64,000 bases of DNA from Luteimonas terricola (GTDB lineage: Bacteria > Pseudomonadota > Gammaproteobacteria > Xanthomonadales > Xanthomonadaceae). This document shows, piece by piece, positions 26,749 through 35,370 of the stretch. The stretch is from NCBI RefSeq assembly GCF_004352845.1, contig NZ_SJRX01000007.1, forward strand, positions 1-64,000. Reading direction: 5' to 3'. The notes under the pieces were generated by a model. The model was given only the letters and a program-made list of their open reading frames with translations. It was not told the origin of the DNA and ran no database searches. The translations under genes were made by a program, and so were the position numbers. Position 1 is the stretch's first letter. Each line of letters begins with the position of its first letter.

Positions 26749-27375
26749 TCAGCTGAATATGACTCCCGTCGCCGCCCGAAGGGTGTCGAGGTCCACATCG
26801 TCGGCCATTTCGACCAGCTTCAGGCCATCCTCGGTCACGTCCATCACCGCCAGCTCGGTGATGATCCGGCTGACCACGCCCACGCCGGTCAGCGGCAGGG
26901 TGCACTCAGGCAGAATTTTCGGATCGCCCTTCTTCGTGCAGTGCTCCATCAGCACCACCACGCGCTTGACGCCGGCCACCAGGTCCATGGCACCGCCCAT
27001 GCCCTTGACCATCTTGCCCGGCACCATCCAGTTGGCGAGGTCGCCCTTGTCGGTGACCTCCATGGCGCCGAGGATGGCCAGATCGATATGGCCACCCCGG
27101 ATCATCGCGAAGGAATCATGGCTGCCGAAGTAGCTGGCGCCCTTGCGTGCGGTCACGGTCTGCTTGCCGGCGTTGATCAGGTCGGCGTCGAGTTCTTCTT
27201 CGGTCGGGAATGGACCGATGCCGAGCAGGCCGTTCTCCGACTGCAGCCACACGTCCACGCCATCGGGGATGTGGTTGGCCACCATGGTCGGCAAGCCGAT
27301 GCCGAGGTTGACGTACATGCCGTCGGCGAGTTCGAGCGCGGCGCGCTGCGCCATCTGGTCGCGGGTCCAGGCCAT
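26749..27375 (-). CDS. scoB: 3-oxoacid CoA-transferase subunit B
   Basis: Subunit of a succinyl-CoA:3-ketoacid-type CoA-transferase that activates acetoacetate or similar 3-oxoacids. 208 residues from ATG 27375, which overlaps the subunit A stop by one base (TAATG). The catalytic glutamate lies in the SENGLLG motif at about residue 46. [11 protein letters not shown] and [18 protein letters not shown] are also typical. In xanthomonads the equivalents have been annotated lpsJ/lpsI because of their position beside the LPS locus, not because of a direct LPS role. Confidence 0.94.
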   Translation of the reverse strand: MAWTRDQMAQRAALELADGMYVNLGIGLPTMVANHIPDGVDVWLQSENGLLGIGPFPTEEELDADLINAGKQTVTARKGASYFGSHDSFAMIRGGHIDLAILGAMEVTDKGDLANWMVPGKMVKGMGGAMDLVAGVKRVVVLMEHCTKKGDPKILPECTLPLTGVGVVSRIITELAVMDVTEDGLKLVEMADDVDLDTLRAATGVIFS

Positions 27376-28121
27376 TACCTGCCTCCTTCGCGCACGGTGC
27401 GCTGTTCGATGCGCTTCTCGGGGGTTGCGTTGACCACGATGCGGTCGACGTAGATGCCGGGCAGGTGCACGTGGTCGGGATGGATGTCGCCCACCTCCAC
27501 CAGCTCCTCGACCTCGACGATGCAGACCTTGCCCGCCATGGCGCAGGCGGGATTGAAGTTGCGGGCCGTCTTGCGGAAGACCAGGTTGCCAGCCTTGTCC
27601 GCCTTCCACGCCTTGACCAGCGACACGTCGGCGATCAGCGCGGTCTCCATCACGTAGTGCTTGCCGTCGAATTCGCGAGTTTCCTTGCCCTCGGCCACCA
27701 CGGTGCCGTAGCCGGTGGCGGTGAAGAAGGCCGGGATGCCTGCGCCGCCGGCGCGCAGGCGCTCGGCCAGCGTGCCCTGCGGGTTGAACTCGAGCTCGAG
27801 CTCGCCGCCGAGGAACTGGCGTTCGAACTCCTTATTCTCGCCCACGTAGGAGGAAATCATCTTGCGGATCTGCCGGGTTTCCAGCAGTTGGCCGAGACCG
27901 AAACCGTCGACGCCGGCATTGTTGGAGATGGCGGTCAGGCCCTTCACCCCCGAATCGCGCAGGGCCGCGATCAGGGCTTCGGGGATGCCGCAGAGGCCGA
28001 AGCCGCCCACGGCGAGGGTCTGGCCGTCGGCAACGACGCCGGCCAGGGCGCTGGCGGCATCCGGGTAGAGCTTGCCCTTTGCCTCGCCGGTTCGTGGCGG
28101 GGCGGCGCTGGCCTGGTTCAT
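27375..28121 (-). CDS. scoA: 3-oxoacid CoA-transferase subunit A
   Basis: Partner of the B subunit just downstream. 248 residues from ATG 28121, preceded by a strong GGAGGT ribosome-binding site. Family motifs: [17 protein letters not shown] and [14 protein letters not shown] at the N-terminus, [16 protein letters not shown], then [20 protein letters not shown]. Longer starts run into the divergent promoter region and are rejected. It is divergent from etfB with 159 bp between the start codons. Confidence 0.94.
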   Translation of the reverse strand: MNQASAAPPRTGEAKGKLYPDAASALAGVVADGQTLAVGGFGLCGIPEALIAALRDSGVKGLTAISNNAGVDGFGLGQLLETRQIRKMISSYVGENKEFERQFLGGELELEFNPQGTLAERLRAGGAGIPAFFTATGYGTVVAEGKETREFDGKHYVMETALIADVSLVKAWKADKAGNLVFRKTARNFNPACAMAGKVCIVEVEELVEVGDIHPDHVHLPGIYVDRIVVNATPEKRIEQRTVREGGR

Positions 28122-28280
28122 GGCAAACCTCCAGAAAGTGATGCACGAAGTGTAGCCGTCCCTCTCGAGGGCCGGCACCGGACTTTCGGGCAATGGCCAC
28201 GACCGCCCGATCCAGCCTCGGCTAGAATGGCCAGGTTTTCGGCCGTCTCCGGTCGCCTCACACACAGGACCCCCGCAACG

Positions 28281-29033
28281 ATGAAGATCCTCGTCGGCTA
28301 CAAGCGAGTGGTGGACTACAACGTCCGCATCCAGGTCAAGCCGGACGGCTCCGGCGTGGTCACCGACGGCGTCAAGCTCTCGGCCAACCCCTTTGACGAG
28401 ATCGCGCTGGAAGAGGCCCTGCGCCTGCGCGACAAGGGCATCGCCACCGAAGTCATCGTCGCCACCATCGCACCCGCCGACGCCCAGGCCCACCTGCGCA
28501 ACGGCCTGGCCATGGGCGCCAACCGCGCCATCCATGTGGTCACCGAGGCCGGGCAGGAAGTGCAGCCGCTGGCCGCCGCCCGCGCCCTGCTGAAGCTGGT
28601 GGAGAAGGAGTCGCCCGACCTGGTGATCCTCGGCAAGCAGGCGATCGACGACGACGCCAACCAGACCGGCCAGATGCTGGCCACGCTCTGGGGCCGCCCG
28701 CAGGCGACGTTCGCCAGCAAGCTCGAGGTCACCGACGGCAAGGCCACGGTCACACGCGAGGTCGACGCCGGGCTGGAAACGCTCGAGGTCGACCTGCCTG
28801 CGGTGGTCACCACCGACCTGCGCCTCAACGAGCCGCGCTTCATCAAGCTGCCCGATATCATGAAGGCCAAGTCCAAGCCGATGGAGTCCATCGCCTGGGC
28901 CGACCTCGGCGTCGAAGCCGGCAACGGACTCAAGACCACGCAGCACGCCGCGCCCGCGAAGCGCAGCAAGGGCGTGATGGTGAAGGACGCGGCCGAGCTC
29001 GTCGCCGCACTCAAGGACAAGGGGCTGCTCTGA
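28281..29033 (+). CDS. etfB: Electron transfer flavoprotein beta subunit
   Basis: Binds AMP and, with EtfA, carries electrons from acyl-CoA and other dehydrogenases to the ETF:quinone oxidoreductase encoded at 21269. 250 residues; N-terminal [22 protein letters not shown]-binding [19 protein letters not shown] and the recognition-loop region [11 protein letters not shown] are seen. Its last base is shared with the start codon of etfA (TGATG). Confidence 0.96.
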   Translation: MKILVGYKRVVDYNVRIQVKPDGSGVVTDGVKLSANPFDEIALEEALRLRDKGIATEVIVATIAPADAQAHLRNGLAMGANRAIHVVTEAGQEVQPLAAARALLKLVEKESPDLVILGKQAIDDDANQTGQMLATLWGRPQATFASKLEVTDGKATVTREVDAGLETLEVDLPAVVTTDLRLNEPRFIKLPDIMKAKSKPMESIAWADLGVEAGNGLKTTQHAAPAKRSKGVMVKDAAELVAALKDKGLL

Positions 29034-29971
29034 TGGCCAAGGTACTGATCGTCGCCGAACACATGGACGGCAAGCTCAACGGCTCCACCGCCAAGTGCGT
29101 CACCGCCGCGCAGGCGCTGTCGCCCGAGACCATCGATGTGGTGGTGCTCGCGGGCGACCCCGCCGCCGTGGCCGCCGAAGCCGCGCAGATCGCCGGCGTC
29201 TCCCGCGTGCTGACCGTGGCCAATGACGCCAACGCCAACCCGATCGCCCAGGTACTGGCGCCGCAGGTGGCGAAGCTGGCCGACGGCTACAGCCACGTCT
29301 TCGGCCCCAGCTCCACTTTCGGCAAGGACCTGATGCCCTGCGTGGCCGCCCTGCTGGGCGTACCGCAGGTGTCGGACCTGATGTCGGTCGAGGGCGAATA
29401 CACCTTCAAGCGCCCGATCTATGCCGGCAACGCGATCGTCACCGTCGAGGCACCGACCGGCCAGACCGTGGTCGCCACCGTGCGCACCGCGTCGTGGAAG
29501 GAAGCCGGCAAGGGCGGCAGCGCCACCGTCGAGGCCGCCAGCGTCGACGCCGACCTGCCCGGCCACACCCGCTACGTCGGCCTGGCCGCCGGCAGCTCCG
29601 ACCGCCCCGACCTGCAGAGCGCGAAGCGCGTGGTGTCGGGCGGCCGCGGCGTGGGTTCAGCCGAGAACTTCGACGTCATCTACAAGTTCGCCGACAAGCT
29701 CGGCGCAGCCGTGGGCGCCTCGCGCGCGGCGGTCGACGCCGGCTACTGCCCCAACGAGATGCAGGTCGGCCAGACCGGCAAGATCATCGCCCCTGAGCTG
29801 TACGTCGCGATCGGCATCAGCGGCGCGATCCAGCACCTGACCGGCATCAAGGATGCCGGCACCATCGTCGCGATCAACAAGGATCCGGACGCCGCCATCT
29901 TCGAGATCGCCGACATCGGCCTGGTGGGCGACCTGTTCCAGGTGCTGCCCGACCTGGAAGCGGCGCTTTGA
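29033..29971 (+). CDS. etfA: Electron transfer flavoprotein alpha subunit
   Basis: FAD-binding subunit of ETF. 312 residues. The C-terminal FAD domain has the family signature ([31 protein letters not shown], and [16 protein letters not shown], plus [21 protein letters not shown]). In Xanthomonas etfA is the conserved left border of the lps biosynthesis cluster (the other border is metB), and here polysaccharide genes begin only 28 nt downstream. Confidence 0.96.
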   Translation: MAKVLIVAEHMDGKLNGSTAKCVTAAQALSPETIDVVVLAGDPAAVAAEAAQIAGVSRVLTVANDANANPIAQVLAPQVAKLADGYSHVFGPSSTFGKDLMPCVAALLGVPQVSDLMSVEGEYTFKRPIYAGNAIVTVEAPTGQTVVATVRTASWKEAGKGGSATVEAASVDADLPGHTRYVGLAAGSSDRPDLQSAKRVVSGGRGVGSAENFDVIYKFADKLGAAVGASRAAVDAGYCPNEMQVGQTGKIIAPELYVAIGISGAIQHLTGIKDAGTIVAINKDPDAAIFEIADIGLVGDLFQVLPDLEAAL

Positions 29972-29999
29972 CCACCGGCATTGCAAAGGAATTAACTCC

Positions 30000-31145
30000 A
30001 TGCCCCAAGCCAAGCTCAAGATCATGGTCGTCTTCGGTACGCGTCCGGAGGCGATCAAGATGGCCCCCGTGGTAGAAGCGCTGAAAGCGACCCCGGGCAT
30101 CCAGACCCTCGTCGCCGTGACGGCGCAGCACCGGGAAATGCTGGACCAGGTGCTCGAACTGTTCGAAATCGTCCCCGATGAAGACCTGGACATCATGCAG
30201 CCGGGGCAGACGCTGGCCGGGCTGACCTCGAGGATCCTGACCGGCATGGACGAGGTGATCGCACGCCACACGCCCGACATTGTGCTTGTGCATGGGGACA
30301 CGACGACCACCATGGCGACTTCGCTCGCGGCGTTCTACAACCGCACGGCGGTCGGCCATGTCGAGGCCGGGCTGCGCACCGGCAACCTCTATTCACCCTG
30401 GCCGGAGGAAGCGAACCGCAAGCTGACCGGGGCCCTGGGCACCCTGCACTTTGCCCCCACGGAGCAGTCCCGCCGCAACCTGCTGCGGGAAGGTGTGGCG
30501 GAAGACACCATCCACACCACCGGCAATACCGTGATCGACGCGCTGCTGTCGGTGGTCGAAAAGATCCGCAACTCGCCCGAACTGGAAGCATCGCTGAGTT
30601 CGGAGTTCCCCTTCCTCGACCCCGGCAAGCGGCTGGTCCTGGTGACCGGACACCGGCGGGAGAACTTCGGCGACGGCTTTGAGCAGATCTGCCAGGCGCT
30701 CAAGGCGATCGCCAGCCGCGGCGACACTCAGGTCGTCTACCCGGTGCACCTGAACCCGAACGTGCAGGAGCCGGTGCGCAGGATCCTGTCCGACCAGCCG
30801 GACATACACCTGATCGAACCGCTGAACTACCTGCCCTTCGTGTACCTGATGTCCCGTTCGTACCTCATCGTCACGGACTCGGGTGGTGTGCAGGAAGAGG
30901 CGCCGTCGCTTGGCAAGCCCGTCCTGGTGATGCGGAACACCACCGAGCGTCCGGAAGCGGTGGATGCCGGCACCGTCCGCCTGGTGGGAACGGACGCGGC
31001 GCGGATCATCCAGCATGCCAACCAGCTGCTGGACGACGCCGATGCGTATCAGTCCATGGCCCGGGCGCACAATCCCTATGGCGACGGCCAGGCCAGCCGC
31101 CGCATCGCCGAGGCGCTCGCGGCAAGGACCATCACCATCGCCTGA
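30000..31145 (+). CDS. wecB: UDP-N-acetylglucosamine 2-epimerase (non-hydrolysing)
   Basis: Converts UDP-GlcNAc to UDP-ManNAc, the substrate of WecC (encoded at 47237-48553), giving UDP-ManNAcA for the surface polysaccharide. 381 residues from ATG 30000 with AAAGGA 9 nt upstream. Conserved motifs: [58 protein letters not shown] and [10 protein letters not shown]. First gene of the plus-strand arm of the polysaccharide locus. Confidence 0.95.
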   Translation: MPQAKLKIMVVFGTRPEAIKMAPVVEALKATPGIQTLVAVTAQHREMLDQVLELFEIVPDEDLDIMQPGQTLAGLTSRILTGMDEVIARHTPDIVLVHGDTTTTMATSLAAFYNRTAVGHVEAGLRTGNLYSPWPEEANRKLTGALGTLHFAPTEQSRRNLLREGVAEDTIHTTGNTVIDALLSVVEKIRNSPELEASLSSEFPFLDPGKRLVLVTGHRRENFGDGFEQICQALKAIASRGDTQVVYPVHLNPNVQEPVRRILSDQPDIHLIEPLNYLPFVYLMSRSYLIVTDSGGVQEEAPSLGKPVLVMRNTTERPEAVDAGTVRLVGTDAARIIQHANQLLDDADAYQSMARAHNPYGDGQASRRIAEALAARTITIA

Positions 31146-31206
31146 CCCGCCACCGGGCGACGCATCCTGCCGTAACAACTTCCTTTCCCAGCTTCCGAGA
31201 TCCTCC

Positions 31207-32091
31207 ATGTCCATCAAGTCCGCCCCAGTCGTCAGCGTCCTCGTGCCCTGCTACAACGAGGAAAATGCGATCGACGAGACCATCCAGAAGCTAGATGGCG
31301 CGCTGTCCGTCCTCGACCACTACGAAATCATCGCCATCGAGGACGGTTCGACCGACCGGACGCTGGAGCGGCTCGAAGCGCTCAAGGCCGGCTTCCCGCG
31401 CCTGCGGGTCGTGCGGCACGACCGCAACCGGGGCTACGGCGCCGCGCTCAAGACCGGCATGCGCCACGCGGACTCCGAGCTGATCGCGATCATCGACGCC
31501 GACGGCACCTACCCGATCCACGACCTGCCGAAGCTGATCGGGCTGGCCGAGGGCTTCGACATGGTCGTCGGCGCCCGCACCGGCACCAACGTCACCTACT
31601 CGACGCTTCGCAAGATCCCCAAGTTCTTCCTGCACCGCTGGATCAACTGGATCGTCAACCAGAAGATTCCCGACATCAACTCCGGGATGCGCGTGTTCCG
31701 CAAGGACATGGCGCAAAAGTTCGTCCGCATCCTGCCCAACGGCTTCAGCTTCACGATTACGATCACGATCTCGGCCCTGCGCAACAACTTCCGCGTGCAT
31801 TACGAGCCCATCGACTACTTCGCCCGCAAGGGAAGCTCGAAGATCCAGCCGATCAAGGACACGCTGCGGTTCGTCCAGATCATCGGGCGCACCGGAATGT
31901 ACTTCGCACCGCTGCGGATCCTCACGCCGATCATCCTGCTGCTGCTGATCGCCAGCGGCATCAGCCTTGGCTATGACGCCTTGATCCTCCAGGACATGAC
32001 CGAGAAGTCGCTGGTTCTCCTCACAATGTGCTTGAACGTGAGCATCTTCGCGGTGCTGGCCGACATGATCGACAAGCGAAGCAACATATGA
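31207..32091 (+). CDS. Family 2 glycosyltransferase, DPM1/GtrB-like
   Basis: 294 residues. GT-A fold with VSVLVPCYNEENAIDETI at the N-terminus, IIAIEDGSTDRT, DADGTYPIHDL and the conserved NSGMRVFRK and GFSF stretches that are typical of dolichol/polyprenyl-phosphate sugar synthases. Two C-terminal TM helices (LRILTPIILLLLIASGISLGY and LVLLTMCLNVSIFAVLA) resemble GtrB. It probably loads a sugar onto undecaprenyl phosphate, to be flipped by the GtrA-like protein at 33408 and used by a GT-C enzyme such as the one at 33820. Stop overlaps the next start as ATGA. Confidence 0.88.
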   Translation: MSIKSAPVVSVLVPCYNEENAIDETIQKLDGALSVLDHYEIIAIEDGSTDRTLERLEALKAGFPRLRVVRHDRNRGYGAALKTGMRHADSELIAIIDADGTYPIHDLPKLIGLAEGFDMVVGARTGTNVTYSTLRKIPKFFLHRWINWIVNQKIPDINSGMRVFRKDMAQKFVRILPNGFSFTITITISALRNNFRVHYEPIDYFARKGSSKIQPIKDTLRFVQIIGRTGMYFAPLRILTPIILLLLIASGISLGYDALILQDMTEKSLVLLTMCLNVSIFAVLADMIDKRSNI

Positions 32092-32828
32092 GTTCCGACG
32101 GGTTCGAGTGGAAGAGCAACCCCGAGCACCATCAGGCGCAGGAGCGGATGGCGCACCTCGACGCCTACTATGCCTGGGCGCTGGACATGTTCGGACCCCG
32201 CCTGGACGGCCCCGCCGTCGACGCCGGCGCAGGCATCGGGCATTTCTCCGAAATCCTGTCCCACGCCGTCTCCCCGCTGCTGCTTCTGGAGGGTGGCCAG
32301 GAAAACCTCGCCGTACTGGGCCGCCGGTTCGCTGCGCGCGACGATGTCGAGGTCAGGGAGGTCGATCTCAAGGATTGCCGGGCGGAAATCGCCGCCTTCG
32401 GCGCGAAGAGCATCTTTACGCTCGACGTGCTCGAGCACCTGCCCGACGACGTGGCCGTCCTGTCCCAGTTCCGCGAAGCGCTGCCGCCGGGCGGCAAGGT
32501 CTACATCAAGGTTCCGGCGCTGTCCTGGCTGTACGGCCCCGTCGACGAGGCCTCCGGACATTTCCGCCGCTACAGCACACGAAGCCTGCGCAGCTCCGTC
32601 GAGGCAGCGGGCCTGCGCGTGCTCAGCTGCAGGTACATGAACCTGGCCGGCGTACCGCCCTACTTCCTCAAGTCCAGGATCCTCAAGCGCAGCGAGAACT
32701 TCTCACGGACGTTCTCCATCAAGCAGATCCAGCGCATCCGCAAGGCCATTCCCTTCCTCCGGATGCTCGATCGGGTCACCGGCCCGCCGCTGGGACTTTC
32801 GGTCATCTGCATCGCCCAGCGCGACTGA
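32088..32828 (+). CDS. Class I SAM-dependent methyltransferase
   Basis: 246 residues; coupled to the GT2 gene by a 4-nt overlap. The Rossmann SAM-binding motif I is AVDAGAGIGHFSEIL, followed by the acidic strand-2 region (LLLEGGQENLAVL), and a motif like FTLDVLEHLPDDVAVL, typical of the UbiE/Methyltransf_11 group. The C-terminal 60 residues are basic. The target is unknown; it may methylate a sugar of the chain or a lipid intermediate. Confidence 0.8.
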   Translation: MSSDGFEWKSNPEHHQAQERMAHLDAYYAWALDMFGPRLDGPAVDAGAGIGHFSEILSHAVSPLLLLEGGQENLAVLGRRFAARDDVEVREVDLKDCRAEIAAFGAKSIFTLDVLEHLPDDVAVLSQFREALPPGGKVYIKVPALSWLYGPVDEASGHFRRYSTRSLRSSVEAAGLRVLSCRYMNLAGVPPYFLKSRILKRSENFSRTFSIKQIQRIRKAIPFLRMLDRVTGPPLGLSVICIAQRD

Positions 32829-32830
32829 CC

Positions 32831-33379
32831 ATGCGCTACCCGCTGACCGCCTACCTCCGCGCCGGGACGTTCTTCACCCTGTACGGACTGGTGAAGTACC
32901 TGCCGCCGCCGCTTGGCGATGGCCTGCGCTATCTCGTCCTGAAGCTGTTCGTCGCAAGGATCGGAAGCTGGAAAATCAAGGACGGCGTGACGGTCTGGTT
33001 TCCCGAGGGCGTGCGCATCGGCCGCCACGTGACGATCAACGAAGGCGTCTTCCTGGATGGATTTGGCGGGCTGAGCATCGGCGACCACTGCCGCATCGCA
33101 CACGGCTGCTCGTTCATCAGCGAAGACCACATGTTCGACGACCGTAACACCCCCATCTGGACGCAGGGCAAGCGCGCATCACCTATCACGCTCGAAGAGG
33201 ACGTGTGGTGCGGCTGCGGGGTCAAGGTCATGCGCGGCGTGACCATCGGCCGCGGTTCGGTGATCGCCGCCGGCGCGGTCGTGACCCGCGACATCCCGCC
33301 CTTTTCCATCGCGATGGGTGTTCCCGCCCGGGTCGTCGGCATCCGGGGCGAGAAACCTATTGACGGTGTTGCGACATGA
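32831..33379 (+). CDS. Left-handed beta-helix (hexapeptide) acyltransferase
   Basis: 182 residues. Residues about 60-175 consist of hexapeptide repeats with the typical I-G-x4 rhythm (VRIGRHVTINEGVF, GLSIGDHCRIAHGC, GVTIGRGSVIAAGAVVT) and end in the conserved MGVPARVVG. The His and Asp in SEDHMFDD are likely catalytic, as in maltose/galactoside O-acetyltransferase-like enzymes. It probably acetylates a sugar of the polysaccharide. Starts 2 nt after the methyltransferase stop. Confidence 0.85.
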   Translation: MRYPLTAYLRAGTFFTLYGLVKYLPPPLGDGLRYLVLKLFVARIGSWKIKDGVTVWFPEGVRIGRHVTINEGVFLDGFGGLSIGDHCRIAHGCSFISEDHMFDDRNTPIWTQGKRASPITLEEDVWCGCGVKVMRGVTIGRGSVIAAGAVVTRDIPPFSIAMGVPARVVGIRGEKPIDGVAT

Positions 33380-33407
33380 CCATGTCTCGAAAGAGGCCAA
33401 AATCAAC

Positions 33408-33797
33408 ATGTTGAAAAAACTCGCCGGCGAGGGCTTCCGCATGGGAATCCTTTCCATCGTCAGCTTCGTATTAGGCTATCTTCTGACTTTCATACTGCAC
33501 GAAGGCATGAGAATAGCAGTCGAAGGAGCCTACACGCTCGCGATTCTCATCTGTTCTGTACTGAACTTTTTTGGTTGTCGCCACTATGTGTTCCAAGGCA
33601 CCAAAGGCACCATCCTGCTCGAGGCGGCGAAGTTCTTTCCGTCCATCCTTGTGTTCAGGGCAGTGGAAGTTGTGCTCTTCTCCCAGCTGAACCGAATCTC
33701 GGATAACTATCACTTGGCATACGTTGCAACCGCGCTAATCAGCATGGTGTGCAAATTCGTGGCCTCACGATTCATTATCTTCAAGCGCAGCCCTTGA
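33408..33797 (+). CDS. GtrA-like membrane protein (putative flippase)
   Basis: 129 residues from ATG 33408 (AAGAGG upstream). Four TM segments in two hairpins fit the GtrA family, which is thought to flip polyprenyl-phosphate-linked sugars: GILSIVSFVLGYLLTFIL, TLAILICSVLNFFGCRHYVF (the F-x-x-x-R-x-x-V-F loop is characteristic), then KFFPSILVFRAVEVVLF and YVATALISMVCKFVASRFIIF. The base composition is visibly richer in A+T than the upstream genes, as is the next gene. It forms a module with the GtrB-like gene at 31207. Confidence 0.82.
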   Translation: MLKKLAGEGFRMGILSIVSFVLGYLLTFILHEGMRIAVEGAYTLAILICSVLNFFGCRHYVFQGTKGTILLEAAKFFPSILVFRAVEVVLFSQLNRISDNYHLAYVATALISMVCKFVASRFIIFKRSP

Positions 33798-33819
33798 CCT
33801 ACTTCGTGCTTATACGGAT

Positions 33820-35253
33820 ATGCCCATGATTGCGCCGCACATCGCCTCGCCCACGCAGCCGAAAGAAGCAACCACGAAGGTTTCCTTTGCCTGGATAGCA
33901 GTAAGCGCGTTTATCGTGTTCCTGTTTGACCCGGGCATCATGTCAAACGACAGCATTGCCTCTCTGCAGCAGGCACGCTCTTTCGAATTCAACGACTGGC
34001 ATCCGCCGCTCATGGCGGTGATTTGGAGCGTTCTCGATCGAATCATAAGCGGTTCCGCAGGGATGCTGTTGGCGCAAGCCATGCTGTTCGCCTATGCGTG
34101 CTCCTCGCTCTGCGCGTACGCTTTCCCCAACTTGTCCGCTAGATTCCCTCGCTGGCTGGTCACCGTCGCTTTCAGTCTGTTCCCACCAGTGATGACCCTC
34201 ACCGGGATGATCTGGAAAGATGTTTGGGCATCCACATTGCTGTTGCTTGCGCTCGCGCACCTGTTCCGCATGCGCAACAGCACAACTGCCGAGGCACGTT
34301 TCAGACAAAGCCTAATCGTAATGCTGTTCTGCTTGGCGGCTATCGCCTTCCGGCACAATGCAATGGCAGCCACCGCCGGCCTCTTGGCTGGGGCAACCTA
34401 TCTTCAACTTTCGCCGCACATGGCGCAGTGGGGACGACTGCTGGCCGCATCAACGATAGGGGTCATCATTGCATTCGCGCTGTTCTTTTGCATTTCATTC
34501 GCCAACAGCCTGATCGCAACGCCCGCGCATCCAACCACTGCCATCTATTTGTACGATATCGCGGGAATTATTGTCTACTCAGGCGATGCAGAGAATGCAG
34601 CTGCTCTTGTGCTGGCAGATCCCGCAGAGGTGACCGACGAGCCAGAGCAATTCCTTAACCGAATCTACTCAACATATACACCATCGGCCGCGGGTCGCGT
34701 CATCAGGACAAGCAAAAAACCCCACACACCCTTTTCATTGCGCGTGGATTCTCTGGAACACGATGCTGAAGGCGTTCAGCGAATCCACAGGGGCTTAGTC
34801 AAAAAGTATCCGATCGCGTACCTAAAACACCGGACACAGGCGTTCGTGTGCTTGTTGAGGCTATGCAATAGCAAAATGTGGGTGTACCGCAGTTACGTTA
34901 TGAACAGAGAGTTCGCGTTTCCAGAAACGCTTAACCCCGAATCATGGCAGTACGCCATGCGCAAAGTTTTTCTTAGCCCTCGCCTAGCACCGATCTACCA
35001 CCCGGCCTTCTGGCTATTCATCACATTGGTGGGCGGAGCTATCGGACTTGTCAGGGTCATCAACCCAGGGCCTGGAGCGCCCAGCCTGCTAGTGTTCATG
35101 GGACTGAGTTCAGTTGGGCTTGCGTTCTCGCTGTTCTTCACCTCGCCCATTGAAAGCTTCCGCTACATGCACTGGACCATACTTGTGGGCTGGGTGATGG
35201 CGGGCCTTGCTGCCGAGACGGTTGCAGCCCGCCCAACCCCATCCCCGCACTAA
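33820..35253 (+). CDS. Polytopic membrane protein, GT-C-like, A+T-rich
   Basis: 477 residues with about ten TM segments. The first periplasmic loop carries SNDSIASLQQARSFEFNDWH followed by PPL; an Asp/Glu and a D-W-H-P-P motif in that position are seen in GT-C/PMT-like glycosyltransferases. The central periplasmic part (about residues 250-370) is soluble and rich in charge. Codon use and composition are clearly less GC-biased than in the rest of the window, which suggests recent acquisition. Its stop faces the OafA gene across 117 bp where the two arms of the locus meet. Could be the transferase that uses the GtrB/GtrA-supplied sugar; it could also be a Wzy-like polymerase. Confidence 0.6.
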   Translation: MPMIAPHIASPTQPKEATTKVSFAWIAVSAFIVFLFDPGIMSNDSIASLQQARSFEFNDWHPPLMAVIWSVLDRIISGSAGMLLAQAMLFAYACSSLCAYAFPNLSARFPRWLVTVAFSLFPPVMTLTGMIWKDVWASTLLLLALAHLFRMRNSTTAEARFRQSLIVMLFCLAAIAFRHNAMAATAGLLAGATYLQLSPHMAQWGRLLAASTIGVIIAFALFFCISFANSLIATPAHPTTAIYLYDIAGIIVYSGDAENAAALVLADPAEVTDEPEQFLNRIYSTYTPSAAGRVIRTSKKPHTPFSLRVDSLEHDAEGVQRIHRGLVKKYPIAYLKHRTQAFVCLLRLCNSKMWVYRSYVMNREFAFPETLNPESWQYAMRKVFLSPRLAPIYHPAFWLFITLVGGAIGLVRVINPGPGAPSLLVFMGLSSVGLAFSLFFTSPIESFRYMHWTILVGWVMAGLAAETVAARPTPSPH

Positions 35254-35370
35254 CGCTGTTTCCGGGACGGCCATCGACACAGCTCTCCGTTGCCCGCGCA
35301 CCGATACTCCAGTTCGTGGGAGCGCCCGATAGAGACGCGAATGACTTATTTCAACAAAAAGTTGTGCGGC

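Noticed and set aside
28224-28229. TAGAAT as the -10 box of the etfBA promoter
   Set aside because: No -35 element with correct spacing was found, so it is not listed as a feature.
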